Below are positions 34,204 to 45,764 of a DNA stretch of 64,000 bases, one piece after another. The translations under genes and the position numbers were made by a program. This DNA is from Viola odorata (taxonomy: Eukaryota > Streptophyta > Magnoliopsida > Malpighiales > Violaceae): assembly GCA_963691705.1 (NCBI GenBank), contig OY829541.1, positions 12,146,564 to 12,210,563 on the forward strand, in the 5' to 3' direction. The notes under the pieces are model-generated. The model saw only the letters and a program-made list of their open reading frames with translations, made no database searches and was not told where the DNA came from. The stretch's first letter is position 1; each line of letters opens with the position of its first letter.

Positions 34204-36888
34204 TCATTTGCACTTGTTCAATAGCTGGGCTATCTGGAGGTTTTCCTTCGAGCTGAGGTTATCGCTAACCAAGAAAATAGCCCCATCGACCCCGTTAACG
34301 GGAATGTGAATCATCTTGTCCACTAGCTGAGTGTGTTTCTCATCGCTTTGTTCATATGGATCCACCATTACGCACACGTACCTATCGCAACTCTTCTGAG
34401 TCATGAGCAGGTAACATTCAGCTGCTAACTTCTGATTACCCCGGATCGAGACCACACCGTCCCAAGAAGGATATTTCATCCTCAGATGTTTTTGGGATAT
34501 CGCTACTCCGAAACGGTTGAGGAATGGCCACCCCAATATGGTGTTATAAGGCAGGTTTAGATCCACAACCAAAAATAGAAGCTCCTCTGACCGCTTGGAG
34601 GTATCTTCCTTGAAGTATACCGGCAAGGTGGTCACTCCGGTCACTGGGATGGGGACTCCATCTACTCCGATAATGGGTTTTTAAAGGGCGTAAGCTCGTT
34701 GTCAGGACGCTTCATGAGATTCTAAGCTTTCAGCGAAAATAGGTCCATCGCACTTCCGCTGTCAACAAGAGTTCTTCTAACTCCATGGCTTGCGATAATG
34801 GGTGTAACCACTAACGCATCGTTGTGTGGATATATCACGCCCTTCTCGTCCTCTTCAGAAAAGGATAATATCATGCGATCTAAGGCGCTTATCGCCTCAC
34901 TTTTGATTGACCCGTCCGCTCGCTTTCGCTTGTCCTCTGCCGCGGGTGTCAGTTGTGCGGACTCATCCAGATAAGGTGTGCCTCCAACGATGATGTTAAT
35001 GATGGGGACGTCTTCGTCATCAACCGTGAGCGTTTCCCTACCTCTTCCTGCAAGACCAGCGTTGTTGCCTAGGGCGCAGGAAGATGCCGGTCTGTTGTTG
35101 GCTACTCTATTTGTCGGGTTATTCTTGGCTTCTTCTCGTGTTTTGACGGGAAATTCTCCCAGATAGCCTTCTTCTACCAGGCGCTCTATCGCCAACTTAA
35201 GTTCTCTACACACTTCTGTAGAGTGCCCCTTAGCTTTGTGAAATTTACAGTAGGTGTTTTCCCTTCCTCCCAAGGTTACCCCCGGTCTCACAGGGGCCGG
35301 ATAACAGATGGGCAGGTTCCGCTGCTACGCTATCGCTAGTATTTCTACTTTGGGCAAGATGAGGGAAGGAAGATCTGGGTCATATACTCGTCCCTTAGGG
35401 GGATTCCCCTGTCGTTGCGTCGAGGAGTCACCAGGTTTCCCCTTGGAGGAGTTAGCTTTTCGCCGATTAGAGGTCTTGGGGATGTGATCCTTTCGCTGAG
35501 CGTAATCGTCAATGAATTGATCATCAGAAGTAGTGGCAATGGGAGCGTTAGGAACTGGAGGCACATCTGGCTGCATGTTTCGAATTCTGTCCCTATTCTC
35601 TTCCTTTTCCATCCTCGCGTAGTTGTGGGCTTTCAGTCTTAACGCATCTAAGGTTGCTGGAGGGTCAACCATTAAGGCATCTCTAAGTTTTCCATAGCAA
35701 CAGTTTCGCTTTAAGGCTTCAATAGCGAAATCAACTGTTACACCCGGCGTGAGCGACATCTCGGTGTCGAAATAATTAAGGAAACTCCTCAAGGATTCCT
35801 GAGGTTTTCTGTGTATATCGAACAAGGCGGCAACATATTTCCTAATGGGGACCGCCATATTGAATCGACTCCTGAATTTAGATTCTATCTGCGAGAAGTT
35901 ATCAATAGACCCACCAGGAAGACCTTCGAACCATAGGCGCGCAACCCCTGACAGGGTCATTACAAATATCTGACACAACGCGGCGTCATTGTGAGTTTGA
36001 AATTGCACAAAATCTTTCACCTTGTTAAGATGGGAAATGGGATCTCTGGTATCGTCATAAGATTCTAAGGGGAGTTTCACATGTCGGCTGACTCTGTGAT
36101 GCCTTATGCGTGGGCTAAAGGGGTGGCAGAAGTGTCATCAAGGATTTCACGTGCATATCGAGGTGGGGATACCTCCAAATGACGCCTACGATTCTGCGGA
36201 TCTCTGGTATGATGTCGCCTGGGAGACGGGATGCGACTCCTTGGTGAACGAGTTCGATGTCTCCTACTGCTTGATCTTTCACTCCCTCCAGGAGATATGT
36301 CTCTATCATTTTCGTCCCTCCTACCATCCCAATGACCTCTGTCATCGTCACGCCATTGTCATTCCTCTTGGGAAATAGGAAGTAAAGGCACCTGTGGCAC
36401 GCACGACTCCATGGTCCTATGAGCAAATTGTACAAGACTGATTGGCATATTCAACGCAGGCAACGTCAGAGAGACATTTACATGCAATGGGGATGATAAC
36501 GGTCATTCTATGATGATAGGTGGAGTAAAAAAAACTAAGATGGAGCGCCTGATCCGGAAGCACTAGGCGTGAATCTAGTGGCCAACTCCGTTAAGTGGTC
36601 CAGTTGGGCACGAAGGGCTGAAATTGAACTCGCGAAAGGGTTATTCGCACTGTCTATCACAGATCCCATGGGAGAGGGAGTAGAATAACTGGGCCCTGCC
36701 ATATAAGATGCGGGGGCGCTCATCTGAGGAAATGATGCGCTCATAGTCGATCCAAAGAGAAAGTCTGTCTGTGCAGAGGAATACGCGTGTGTTGCCACGA
36801 AGATGTCAGGAGAAGTGGTAGGGAACAGTTCCCTACGGACATCACCATCGCGAGAGTGTGGAGGAATGGATTCTGAATTAGAAGCCAT
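34204..36888 (-). pseudogene. gag-pro: TatA-1 gag and protease
   Basis: The ATG at 36888 starts MASNSESIPPHSRDGDVRRE, 83 bp after the LTR. The first 117 codons end at a stop at 36535; a frameshifted Arg/Ser-rich stretch follows (36100-36530). The gag core is open from 36080 to 35325 (DPISHLNKVKDFVQF, LWFEGLPGGSI, MSLTPGVTVDFA), the usual retrotransposon gag pattern. After a stop comes a knuckle-like CKFHKAKGHSTEVC (about 35259-35215), then the protease with an intact active site LVDSGSAMDLF (about 34766-34734) and, after another stop, its flap and C-terminal part (NLPYNTILGWPFLNRFG, about 34560-34510). At least four stops or frameshifts make it a pseudogene. Confidence 0.82.
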
Positions 36889-36953
36889 AATCTTCCGATC
36901 TTCAGAAGAACAGAGCTTGGCTATTAAGGATGCTCACTTAATTAAAGCCAAAG

Positions 36954-36971
36954 CTCTCAATGAAAGCACCA
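36954..36971 (-). promoter_or_regulatory. Primer binding site of TatA-1
   Basis: On the minus strand TGGTGCTTTCATTGAGAG starts three bases after the LTR end. The same string follows the TatA-2 LTR at 51389. It is the expected tRNA 3'-end complement; I do not name the tRNA. Confidence 0.7.
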
Positions 36972-36974
36972 ATT

Positions 36975-37546
36975 TGATAAGATTAGGACTTCTGAGAAAG
37001 CGGGACAAAGATTATGGCCATCCAGAGTCACTGTGGTGGCCGTCCGTCGTACCTGCAAAGCGCCGAAGGGGGGGCCTCGGCGTAGACATTTCGATGCTTA
37101 AGTTAGTATGGCTGTGTAATTTTGCACAGATTAGGGTAACAATTCTGGCCTGACCTTTGATCTAAAAAGGGTGGTATTTATAGGCAAAAAGAGAGGGTGT
37201 TACCCATGGGGGTAGGCATTATCGGGTGAAGATAACGCCCAAGATGACGTCAGCAGGCGTCGGCTGGGTGGGATATTGCCAATGAGATGTTGCCATTGAA
37301 ATATATCGCCAGTGGGATATCGCCAGTGGGATATCGATGATGAGATATCGCCAGGCTGTCTAGGATGGGAGGATGCTGTGTGCGGAAACGGATGCCGCGT
37401 GGGTCCCCTCCCCCGCTGATGTCGACCATCCCAGGATTCCTCGGTTAGCACGAGGCGGTAGTCGGGTGTCTGTCGCCAGTCGAGGTCCGACCTTGACTTG
37501 GGGTGAAAAGACGAATGTACCGTCAGTGTTTCATCAATTGTTATCA
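36975..37546 (-). mobile_element. TatA-1 5' LTR (572 bp)
   Basis: On the minus strand it starts TGATAACAAT at 37546 and ends TTATCA at 36975, with inverted ends TGATAA/TTATCA. The same ends bound the TatA-2 LTR. TATAAATA on the minus strand at 37182-37175 is the likely TATA box and is matched in TatA-2. The 5' half carries repeated 'gatatcgccagtgggatatc'-type units (37285-37345). It interrupts the NE-1 LTR exactly at 37547, so the expected target duplication is GTTTA (37547-37551); its partner lies outside the window. Confidence 0.85.
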
Positions 37547-37629
37547 GTTTACCTCCTCTCAAAGAAGACTAGATCCATTCCTCCAAACATTTTGGGGTTT
37601 CCTCTTCAAACGGATCCGAGAAGGTATCA

Positions 37630-38730
37630 TGTGGTAGCGGATCTTCAAGGTTGTATTCTAGGTTGGTAAGCCTAATTTTATCACCGTTTCTACGATTAGA
37701 ATCACCTCCTCTACCATTGGCTTCATTGGTTTTTCATTTGAAAAAAATTCGGTTCTTGGTAATTTTTTTGTCTTCTTATGTGATTGATCTTGCTTGAACA
37801 CAATTTCTGCATTTTCGTGTGTTTATTTGCATCCAGCACGTTCATCTCTTCTTCTTCTTCTCCTTCTCTTGAACGGTTTGGTGTTCTTATTTGGATTTAT
37901 TGGTTCATTCATGTGCAAGTGATCATGTTTTTCTTCTCACTTAGGAGCCATGTGTCCCATGTGTAATTATTTTGTTTGATAGCAATAGTTGTCATCCATT
38001 GCTCTTCACCTAGCCGGCCCTAGGGTTTGCAACATTGCATTTCACTTGGTTGTCACACAAGTTCACTTGCTTGTCATACATATCCACCTCACTTGACACA
38101 TCAATTGCATAATCATCCACACATCACTTGACACCTCACCTATACTTCCCACCTCATACATTTTGGCATTTAGTGAGAAATGTTTTTTTTCTCACTTACA
38201 AAACTACTTGTCATTCATTTCTATTTTCAAAAATACATGTCATACAAGTGAGGTCTCTTGCACTTAATTAAAAATAAAACAGCAAAGAAAAGAAAAGAGA
38301 AGACGTTAAAAAAAAATGAACAAAAAGAAAAGAAAAGAAGAACGTCTACCCTTACAAAAGAAAACAAAGGGGTGAGTCAAGCAAGAAACTTTCTTGTGTA
38401 GCTTTTGTTTTGGTATCTTGTTCCTTTTTTTCGCACATTCATTCCACTCTAAGTCATTGTAGTGTTCATACATCAAGCATTTGTTCCTTGATCACTAATT
38501 CGGCTTTCCTTACCTTTCTTTCATGCCATTGTTTTCTTTGCATTCCTTGTTCTTTGTTTGATTCTTAGAGTCTTGCTAGCTTAAGGGTTGGTTTATGAGA
38601 AGAGATTTGAGAGGGTAAGGAGGTGAGATTATTGGAGAGTGTGTGAAACACAAGCGAAACACGTGAGGGAGAGACTAATATTTGTTATATAGCAATTGTG
38701 TTTTTGTTTCTTTATGTAGGTACTCTCATT
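37630..38730 (+). other. NE-1 5' leader
   Basis: Non-coding, with CA- and CT-rich stretches (38040-38160). It ends in a pyrimidine-rich segment and 'ctttatgtag' just before the gag-like ORF, a plausible 3' splice site; NE-2 has 'ctttttgcag' at the same place (43079-43088). Confidence 0.55.
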
Positions 38731-39825
38731 ATGTCTCGTTATTATGATGATGATGTTTCCTATTGGGAGGATAGTTCTTGTTGTCCTAGTGATGCTTGTG
38801 ACTTGATTACGGGTGATGATCACACTTCTTATTCTTATGGTTCTTAGGCGGAGAGTGATTATCTTCCTTATGGGTAAGCGGACTACTACACCGAGGCTCC
38901 CTATTCTCCAAGCCATGGCCTAGGTTCCTCATCCTACCATAGTCGTGGCTATGGTGCCACTCCTTATTTCTCTGTCCGTCGACCTGCTCAATGTTCTTAT
39001 GGCCATATTCTTTCATATGCACAAGAGCTTTCCCTTCCGCAAGAGCGACCTTCCACCTTGGTGCGAGCGGTGCCCGTGACGGACAACATAGACCTAGCTT
39101 CTCTCACAGTACTAATGGCTAAATTGCAACACCATTTGGCACAGCAAGAGCAAACCAACAAGGCCATTTTGGATGCCTTAACTTCCTTAAAATCGAGAGT
39201 AGCCAATCCACCACCTCCACCCTCATCTAGTCCTTGTCCTTCCGCTCTACCGTAAGTTGTTGAGGTTAGTAGTGGCTCTTTGGGTTCTCTTTCTTTTGAG
39301 GGGGATTTGGTACCATCTAGAGAGGCAATGCTTGTTGTTCCGCCCATTGATGACGTTGTGATCCCAATTATTGCGGCATTGGATGTTTTACAGGTAAATT
39401 CGAGTGGTGATGATCTTGTGGAGGATGGGAACAATGGGAGTGACTTAGAGCTTAGTAGGTTGTCTACGGGCTACCATGCGAGACCCCTTCATTGTCTTGC
39501 ATTGCAAGGCCACTTTGCGCATCTCGGCAGCGAGTTCTCCATCATTCCGGCGGTTCCTTCCCATAGCTATTCAGGTCCTTTTCTCCTTGGGATTGGGCAT
39601 ATTGGCCGCTTGTGGCTCATCATCTTGGCCGAGTCACCTCCATCACTCCTTTGCCTTCTCATCTTGGTCGTGCCTCCTCTTTCACTACCTGGGCTCCCCT
39701 TCATGGCTACTCGGATCCATTTTGTCAATGGTGTGAAAGGGACAGAGCGGGAACAAGAGAAAGGGACGTACTTGTGCTTAAATCTCCATATCCCATTTTG
39801 GCATTTCACACAAACCACGACTTAG
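38731..39825 (+). pseudogene. NE-1 gag-like ORF with three stops
   Basis: ATG 38731 starts MSRYYDDDVSYWEDSSCC. One frame runs to 39825 with in-frame stops TAG 38845-38847, TAA 38875-38877 and TAA 39253-39255. It is Tyr/Ser-rich at the start, then has a coiled-coil-like helix (LMAKLQHHLAQQEQ, about 39113-39155), a Pro tract, and an unassigned end. In another frame, the stretch just before the polypurine tract reads HDLDSRTNLLRGGWDD, which resembles the end of Ty3/gypsy polyproteins (DSRTNPF-type). So the element seems to keep the two ends of a gag-pol gene and to lack the middle. NE-2 starts MSRESDFESCDQ at the same place. Function: at most a structural gag-like protein. Confidence 0.55.
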
Positions 39826-39859
39826 ATTCGAGGACGAATCTCCTCAGAGGGGGATGGGA

Positions 39860-40562
39860 TGATACGAGCGTGGATCCTTACATTGACCAAGAAAGACCTC
39901 CCGCGTGACCTAGCTTCCTCAAATGCACTCGAAAGGACCTTGGCGCGAGTTTTGCACTCCTAGACGCAAAGCTTGGCGTGATCATGCAAAGCTTGGCGTG
40001 ATCACGCCAAGCCCTGGGCGTGATCATGCCCAAAATTGAAGATGGGAGTCGTGAAGGCTAGGGGATAACGTGATCACGCCAAGGGATAATGTCATCACGT
40101 TATCGAATCGGTAGAAATGTGATTAGGTCATTTTAAGTGGCTTTTCAGCCTTATTTTGTAATAACTTTAAATAGAAGGAGATGGCCTCTTTTATACCTTG
40201 TCTTTGATTTTTGAGTGAATCTCCATCAAGACCAACTAGTTAGTCTTAGTGATTAGGGTTCTTAAAATCGGTCTTTGTTCATCTTGTCTAAACTTATCTG
40301 ATTGATCATTTCATGACAAAGTAAGGATAAGCTCGATTAGAGATCCTTGTAGTTACTTGATTGCAAGTTTAATACATTGTCTTTCCTAAACACATCTCTA
40401 CATTTCATCCATTATTGCCGCTGCTATATTACTGCACAAAATATCTAATTTTTTCCATCAATCCATCAACTATCCAAGCGTTTACCTCCTCTCAGAGAAG
40501 ACTAGATCCATTCCTCCAAACAACTTGTGGTTTCCTCTTTAAACGGATCCGAGAAGTTATCA
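39860..40562 (+). mobile_element. NE-1 3' LTR
   Basis: It starts TGATACGAG after the polypurine tract and ends GAGAAGTTATCA. The next five bases, TCCAT (40563-40567), are the expected target duplication. Two GATCACGCC-type repeats lie near 39980-40100. Confidence 0.75.
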
Positions 40563-42180
40563 TCCATTTAGTGGACGGTTTGTGAATGTTGCGTTTGAGA
40601 GCATTCTGCACATGTGTTCAAAGATTCAACAAGCATATCTCAAGTGTTCAATCAATCGTTGTTCTGACTATCATCTCTAATCCTTCCACCATTCAATTCG
40701 GGTATTTATGTTTATATTTTCGTTGTGCGTCTCTCTTCATTGTTTCCTCCATATTTGTTGCTATTTTTTTTGTGTTTGTGTGTCTCAAACTCTAGAGCTA
40801 GATCCTCCAATCGTCGCATACGTCTCGGCCTATCCTTACCAATCGAGGATCGACCGTGATCGTATCAGGTGGTAGGGGAGCTCTTGTCGCTCTAGAGTTT
40901 ATCTTCATTATGTCTAGTTTCGTTGTGTTGTTCTTTTGTGTCATCTCTATTTTATCATCCATAGAGCCGAGTCCCGATCTTTGGCCCTCGGTAAAATCTT
41001 GATCAAATAGTGCTTGTGGTTGTCCGAAACTACAAAACCAAAAATGTCAAGTTTTCTATCAATCTTTTGTGTTTATGTGTTCTTAAGTTTGATCTATGAT
41101 ATCACCCTTCCAAATACTTCCGGCCACCACCGAGCAAGAATAGAATCACTGACCAAGGCAGTCCACATTCGTTAGTGTTCTTTATTTGCTTTGAGGTTGA
41201 CGTCGTTTGTTCATTTTGTGAACAGTGACAATCGAGTCTTAATCTATCCATTTCCGGTGTTTATTGTGTCTAAAGTTTCCTTCCTTTCATCTAGTTTCAG
41301 TGGTATAAGTTCGTAATTTTTGTGGCAAATTTTTCTAGCTAAAATGATCAAAATCCAAAAAAGGTTGTTCATGGTGTTCATCTTGTTCATCCGTTTGAGG
41401 GAGAAGCTTGAGTGAGGAAAACAAAGTTTGATCCAAATTAATTTCAAAAAGCCAATCTTTGGTGTTTCCCTCTAAACAATTGTTTTCCTTCAAATAACCG
41501 GCCATAACACGTCTATCCCATATATTTAATGCAAAGATAGGTCAGCCACCCCTCTCTCCTACTTTCTTGGAAAACACCCACCAAGACATCTAGTCTAGCC
41601 AAAAGTTGTTAGCTAAAAGATGCCTAGATACTAAGCACATCATGAACTGTCTCTAACTATTTTTTCCTTTCTTGAGTCTTGTGTCATTCTTATATCACAA
41701 GTTTCAACTTCAACCATCCTAGTTTACTACCATATTCTTGAGTCATCACTTGAGTCCAGTAACTCTTACCGTTACACCCCCCCCCCCCCCCTCCCCCAAT
41801 CATATACCAGTACTTTTCCCGTACACCTACCGGTAAATTTTCTGTCTATTTTCTCAAGCCTTAAGTCTTCCGATACTTTTCCCAAGTCTTCCAAGTCTTT
41901 CACCGAGCCCAGTATATTCCCTCGACATACCGATATCTTTTGAGTCGGTCTTCTTTGTCAAGTCTGTCAGTCTTTACTCCTTTTAGGTCATCTCTTTTCA
42001 TTATTCTTCCTTTCGGCAAGTTCAGAATTTTGACAAAAAATTCCAGCAGTTAACGACATACCGATAGTACCCCAACGGTATACCTATTGATCACTGCTAC
42101 TAAAATTTTGTCTTCCGTCTCCTTTCCTTGTGTCTTCCTTGCATCTCCTTGAGTCTCTTCGATTGATTGATACTTAAGGT

Positions 42181-42946
42181 TAGGGGTGTCAAAAAGTCCC
42201 GAGACCCGAAGACCCGGACCCGGGTTTTGCTTAGAGAGCGGGACTAAAACTTTGGTCCTATTTTTTTCCAAGACCGGGACCAGTCCCGACCCGAATAGTC
42301 TCGAGTCCCGACCAGTCGGGACAGGGACCCGTCGGGTCTGGCCCGACTAAAAATGGTTCCGGTCTGTTTAGGGCAACAACAAGCCCGTACCCTCTCCCTC
42401 AATCCTCAATTCCACCATTTCATCTCATCTTCTTATTTTGTCTCCACTACCATTCCCAAAAAAATACAATTTCTCACCCTCTCCCTCATTCAATTTCTCA
42501 CCCTCTCAATCACTAATCCTCACATCATCATCAACCGCGACACCCACCATCTCCTTACCCAGTGCCTCTCCATCACAACCACCCGATCTACACCACTGCT
42601 GGCAGCCACACAAGCACAAGAGCCAAGTAGTCCGTTCCTGCATATTTATCATCATCATCATCTCTCCATATATATATATATGTTGCTGGATATTTTGCAG
42701 AATTTTAGGTAAAGGATATGATATTTAAATATTATGCAGAATTTTTTTGTTTTGAAAAAACAAAACACCCGGGACCAATTTTTTTGGGTCTGGTCCCGGT
42801 CCCGGAAACATTTGACAGGTCGGGACTGGGATCGAGATTTTAGTCCTCTTTTTTGTCGGGACCGGGACTTGTCCCAACTCGAAGGGACTCGGGTCTACAG
42901 GTTCCGGGACCACCGGGACCGGTCCCGACACGAATTGACACCCCTA
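42181..42946. mobile_element. Non-autonomous hAT-type DNA transposon (766 bp)
   Basis: Perfect 12-bp terminal inverted repeats TAGGGGTGTCAA/TTGACACCCCTA, flanked by an 8-bp target duplication with one mismatch: CTTAAGGT (42173-42180) and CTTGAGGT (42947-42954). Both subterminal 170-180 bp are packed with GGGAC/GTCCC motifs in both orientations, as transposase binding sites often are in hAT elements. The middle (about 42360-42760) is unrelated sequence with a short (TA)n. No transposase is encoded, so it must be mobilised in trans. Confidence 0.88.
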
Positions 42947-43093
42947 CTTGAGGTTGCTGCCTTGACTGCACGGGATTGTTCAAGTGGGAACATCTTTTGT
43001 GAGTGCTTAAACACGAGTGTAACCACGTGAGCGAGCATTTTTCACTAATGTATATATATATAATTTGTTTCCTTTTTCCTTTTTGCAGGTACA

Positions 43094-43171
43094 ATGTCAC
43101 GAGAAAGTGATTTTGAATCTTGTGACCAAGGAACATATTATGATACCGATAGCTATCAATGCAATGAATAA
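43094..43171 (+). pseudogene. NE-2 gag-like N-terminus
   Basis: ATG 43094, MSRESDFESCDQGTYYDTD, ends at a stop after about 25 codons. It follows a 'tttttgcag' acceptor-like site and matches NE-1 in position and in its MSR, Asp/Tyr/Ser-rich style. Confidence 0.45.
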
Positions 43172-43219
43172 TGGCACTACAGCAATTCGGAGGGGATGCT
43201 GGGTTGGCATATATAAATA

Positions 43220-43866
43220 CTCCCTTCGTCCATAAATAAATGACATTTTGCGTATTTGCAGTCGAATTAAGGCAATGATTGGTTTACAGAAAATGAGGCA
43301 CTTTATGACTATTGTACCCCTACCTTTTTACGTTATTTACGAAAGTGCCATTGGCTTATGTTTCAGCTTCTGGCGTGAAGCTGGACTCGACAACTAAGTC
43401 CAAGTTAATTTCCCTAATGTCATTATTAATTAATCTGGTACAACTTCACCATTTTTTTAAGAATTGAGATTTACTTCATTTCCTTTGATAGAGCGGCACT
43501 AACCACCAGATCTTCTCATCGCCATCATCATCTTACCTCCACAATTCCAATTCCAGTTACCATCTCCGCTAGTCCTCTAGATCCCGGCCAGTCTGGACTC
43601 TAGTGATCAAGCAAGCGGAAGCGACAGGGAGCAGAGCGAGCAAGCGGAAGCCATCGGCTCCAATTTCGCAAACCACCGCTACTGCTCGAAAAGAGTTTTT
43701 CATCTACCGCGGTTGCGATGGTTGAGCCAAGCCAAAAGTCGCCATTGTCAACAGCAAACGCATGTAGGGGCAGCGTCGTCTTCTCCAGCGTTGGTAGTCG
43801 GGAACGTCATTTATTTCCAGACTAATTTTGGTCTCCAAAACGTCATTTAAAGATGACCGGAGGGAG
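43220..43866. mobile_element. Stowaway-like (Tc1/mariner) non-autonomous element (647 bp)
   Basis: The left end CTCCCTTCGTCC and the right end (reverse complement CTCCCTCCGGTC) lie between TA dinucleotides (43218-43219 and 43867-43868). The inverted repeats extend imperfectly for about 30 bp (ATAAATGAC.TTTTG). The ends and the TA target are those of Stowaway MITEs; 647 bp is long for one. No coding capacity. Confidence 0.7.
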
Positions 43867-43868
43867 TA

Positions 43869-45764
43869 GTTGAGTAGGCTTTTTGTTTCCTATTTTTTTA
43901 AAATGAAAAAATTTCATTAAATCTACTGTTTTTACTTATTTTGTTTTACTTTTATCTTCTTTAAATCTAAATTTTATTTTTTAATACATATCATTTTATT
44001 ATTGTGTTTTACTTTTTTCTTGTTTAAATCTGTTTTTTTCCAACATAAATGTTATTTTAGTAGAAAAAATTTAAACATATATATTACGTGAAATTATATT
44101 TTAACTTATTATAAAAAAAATCAACGATAAAATTGCTAAAAAATATAAGTAATGGTTCTTAGTTTAGCAAATACAAATGTCCTCTCTTTAGCAAAAAATT
44201 TTCAATCAACTCTTATCCCCTTGATTTAGCATTATTGATTAATTTGTAATTATATACATTAGTTATGTTTTCATAATCTTCACATATGGAATGATAAATC
44301 CAATAGAAAATATGTATTAATCTGGGGAATGCATTTATTTTACCCATAATGAAAATGATATTTTCATCTAATACTAAAATTATTTCTATTTACTCAAAAT
44401 TTTGGGCTTTTTTTATCCTTTATTTTTTCAACACAAAAGTCCATTTTCCATGAATAGCTCATGTAGGTTAGAAAATAACTACAAGGGTATGGAAATAATT
44501 TTATAAAATATAATTTTTTTTACATTTGAGAAAGTGAGATTTTCTATTGGCTAATTAGGGAATCTTTTTTTTTTCTTCTCATTTTGCAGATAGTGGATGG
44601 GTCCAGGAACATTGGATACATGAGAGTTTAACTTTCCATGCGTCAATCAAATATAATAAAGCTTAAAATGTAACTTTCCTGGGTCATTTTTACCCTAATT
44701 CTATCCATTAAATGCCCACACCATAAAATCAAATGAGTTAGGGTTTGACCCAAATAATTTTAATTGAAACTTCAAACACATAACAACCAGGAAAAAAATT
44801 ATTAGCATAAAAAACAAAAATCTATGACCCAATAAACTTAAAATAAATTGAATATGACATTTTGACTTTATAATCTCTAGAATAATTTACTTTAACTAGT
44901 ATAGTTATAAAATATGTAATGTTAATTCTACAACACTAACTTTTGTAACAACCAACATGACACTTTTATTAATGTGGTACTAAGAATTTATCAAAATAAT
45001 GATGTCACAATGGCGAAATTACAAAGAAATTTTTGGGTTTCAAGGGTGACATATAGTATTAAGTTTTTAAAAGACTAAATATGATAAATTAATTATAAAA
45101 AAAACTAAAGGATTACTGGAAAAACAAGAAAGTAGGGGTGGCAAATGGGTAGTTTAGATGGGTATAGGTATTCCCTAAATGGGTATGGGTGGGTATGGGT
45201 AGTAAACCTATTTATTACCCATGTAAATTTTTAAACGGTTATCCATATCCATTTATACTCATTTAATTTATACCCACGCATTAACACATTTAAATATAAA
45301 CATAATATTTGACAAAAAAATATAGGTTTAGACCAAATTTGACAATTTGACTCTATTTTGACTGTGTATGCTCGATTTGACCAATTAGGGTCGGTTTTGA
45401 CCATTTAGTCCCGGTTTTATCATATAAGCTTGGTTTTAAACATTTATACTCAAATTTGACTAACTAGGCCCGGTTTTTACAATGTAGTCCCATTTTCTGA
45501 CCATTTAATCCCGAATTTTAACTATTTAGAGTAAGATTTGAATTCCTAGTTCTTAGGTCTGTTTACAATTGAGTAATATTTTTTCTACAATATATTCAAC
45601 GAACAAAGCTGATTCGCGCAATAATATATATTTTGATGCTTTTGCTATAGACCTTTTTTTACAACGCATAGAATATTATCCTCTGCCTATATGTGCATTT
45701 GTGCATTTTTGACAAATATTTTATGCCACAAAAATCATCACAACATGGGTCTCGGGTCTGGGTC
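43869..45764. other. AT-rich stretch of unknown origin
   Basis: No ORF longer than background and no LTR or terminal repeat pair. It is strongly A+T-rich between 43880 and 45120. At 45133 it reads TAGGGGTGGCAAATGGGTAG, followed by repeated GGGTATGGGTA blocks: the typical left end of another hAT-type element, without a visible right end. Confidence 0.6.

Larger units (their letters stand above)
1598..37546 (-). mobile_element. TatA-1: Ty3/gypsy Tat-lineage element, minus strand, interrupted and decayed
   Basis: On the minus strand the order is: 5' LTR (37546-36975), primer binding site (36971 down), gag (36888), protease, RT, two RNase H domains, integrase (to 31076), a repeat spacer, then three genes in the opposite sense. 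The right half is continuous from 37546 to 29117. It continues at 7205 and runs to 1598, the interval 7206-29116 being the OgreB insertion plus a duplicated piece of TatA-1. The 3' LTR is not in the window. The 5' LTR interrupts the LTR of NE-1 at 37547. The same family is present on the plus strand as TatA-2 (50885-64000), which confirms the gene order. Two RNase H domains and extra antisense ORFs after pol are known features of the Tat lineage. Many stops and frameshifts show it is inactive. Confidence 0.85.
37547..40562 (+). mobile_element. NE-1: small non-autonomous LTR element (LARD-like)
   Basis: It comprises a 5' LTR fragment 37547-37629, an internal region of 2.2 kb, a polypurine tract 'cagagggggatggga' (39845-39859) and a 3' LTR 39860-40562 (703 bp, TGATACGAG...TTATCA). 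The 83 bases of the 5' fragment align to the last 83 bases of the 3' LTR (40480-40562), which places the TatA-1 insertion inside the 5' LTR. The start of the internal region, 'tgtggtagcggatcttc' (37630), is the likely primer site. There is no RT, RNase H or integrase. Confidence 0.8.
40563..43219 (+). mobile_element. NE-2: fragment of a second NE-family element hosting NE-1
   Basis: The end of an LTR, 40563-40867 (ending GATCGTATCA), is followed by 'ggtggtaggggagctcttg', the counterpart of 'tgtggtagcggatcttc' in NE-1, so the internal region starts at 40868. The leader runs to about 43088 and is interrupted by a hAT-type element (42181-42946). The gag-like start is at 43094. After 43217 the element is no longer recognisable. 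A run of 15 C lies at 41777-41791. No other gene is seen in 40868-42180. Confidence 0.6.

Noticed and set aside
41777..41791. Run of 15 C
   Set aside because: Simple homopolymer, possibly of uncertain length in the assembly; no further structure.
42353..42728. ORFs inside the hAT-type element
   Set aside because: Low complexity with (TA)n and CATCAT runs; no transposase motif.
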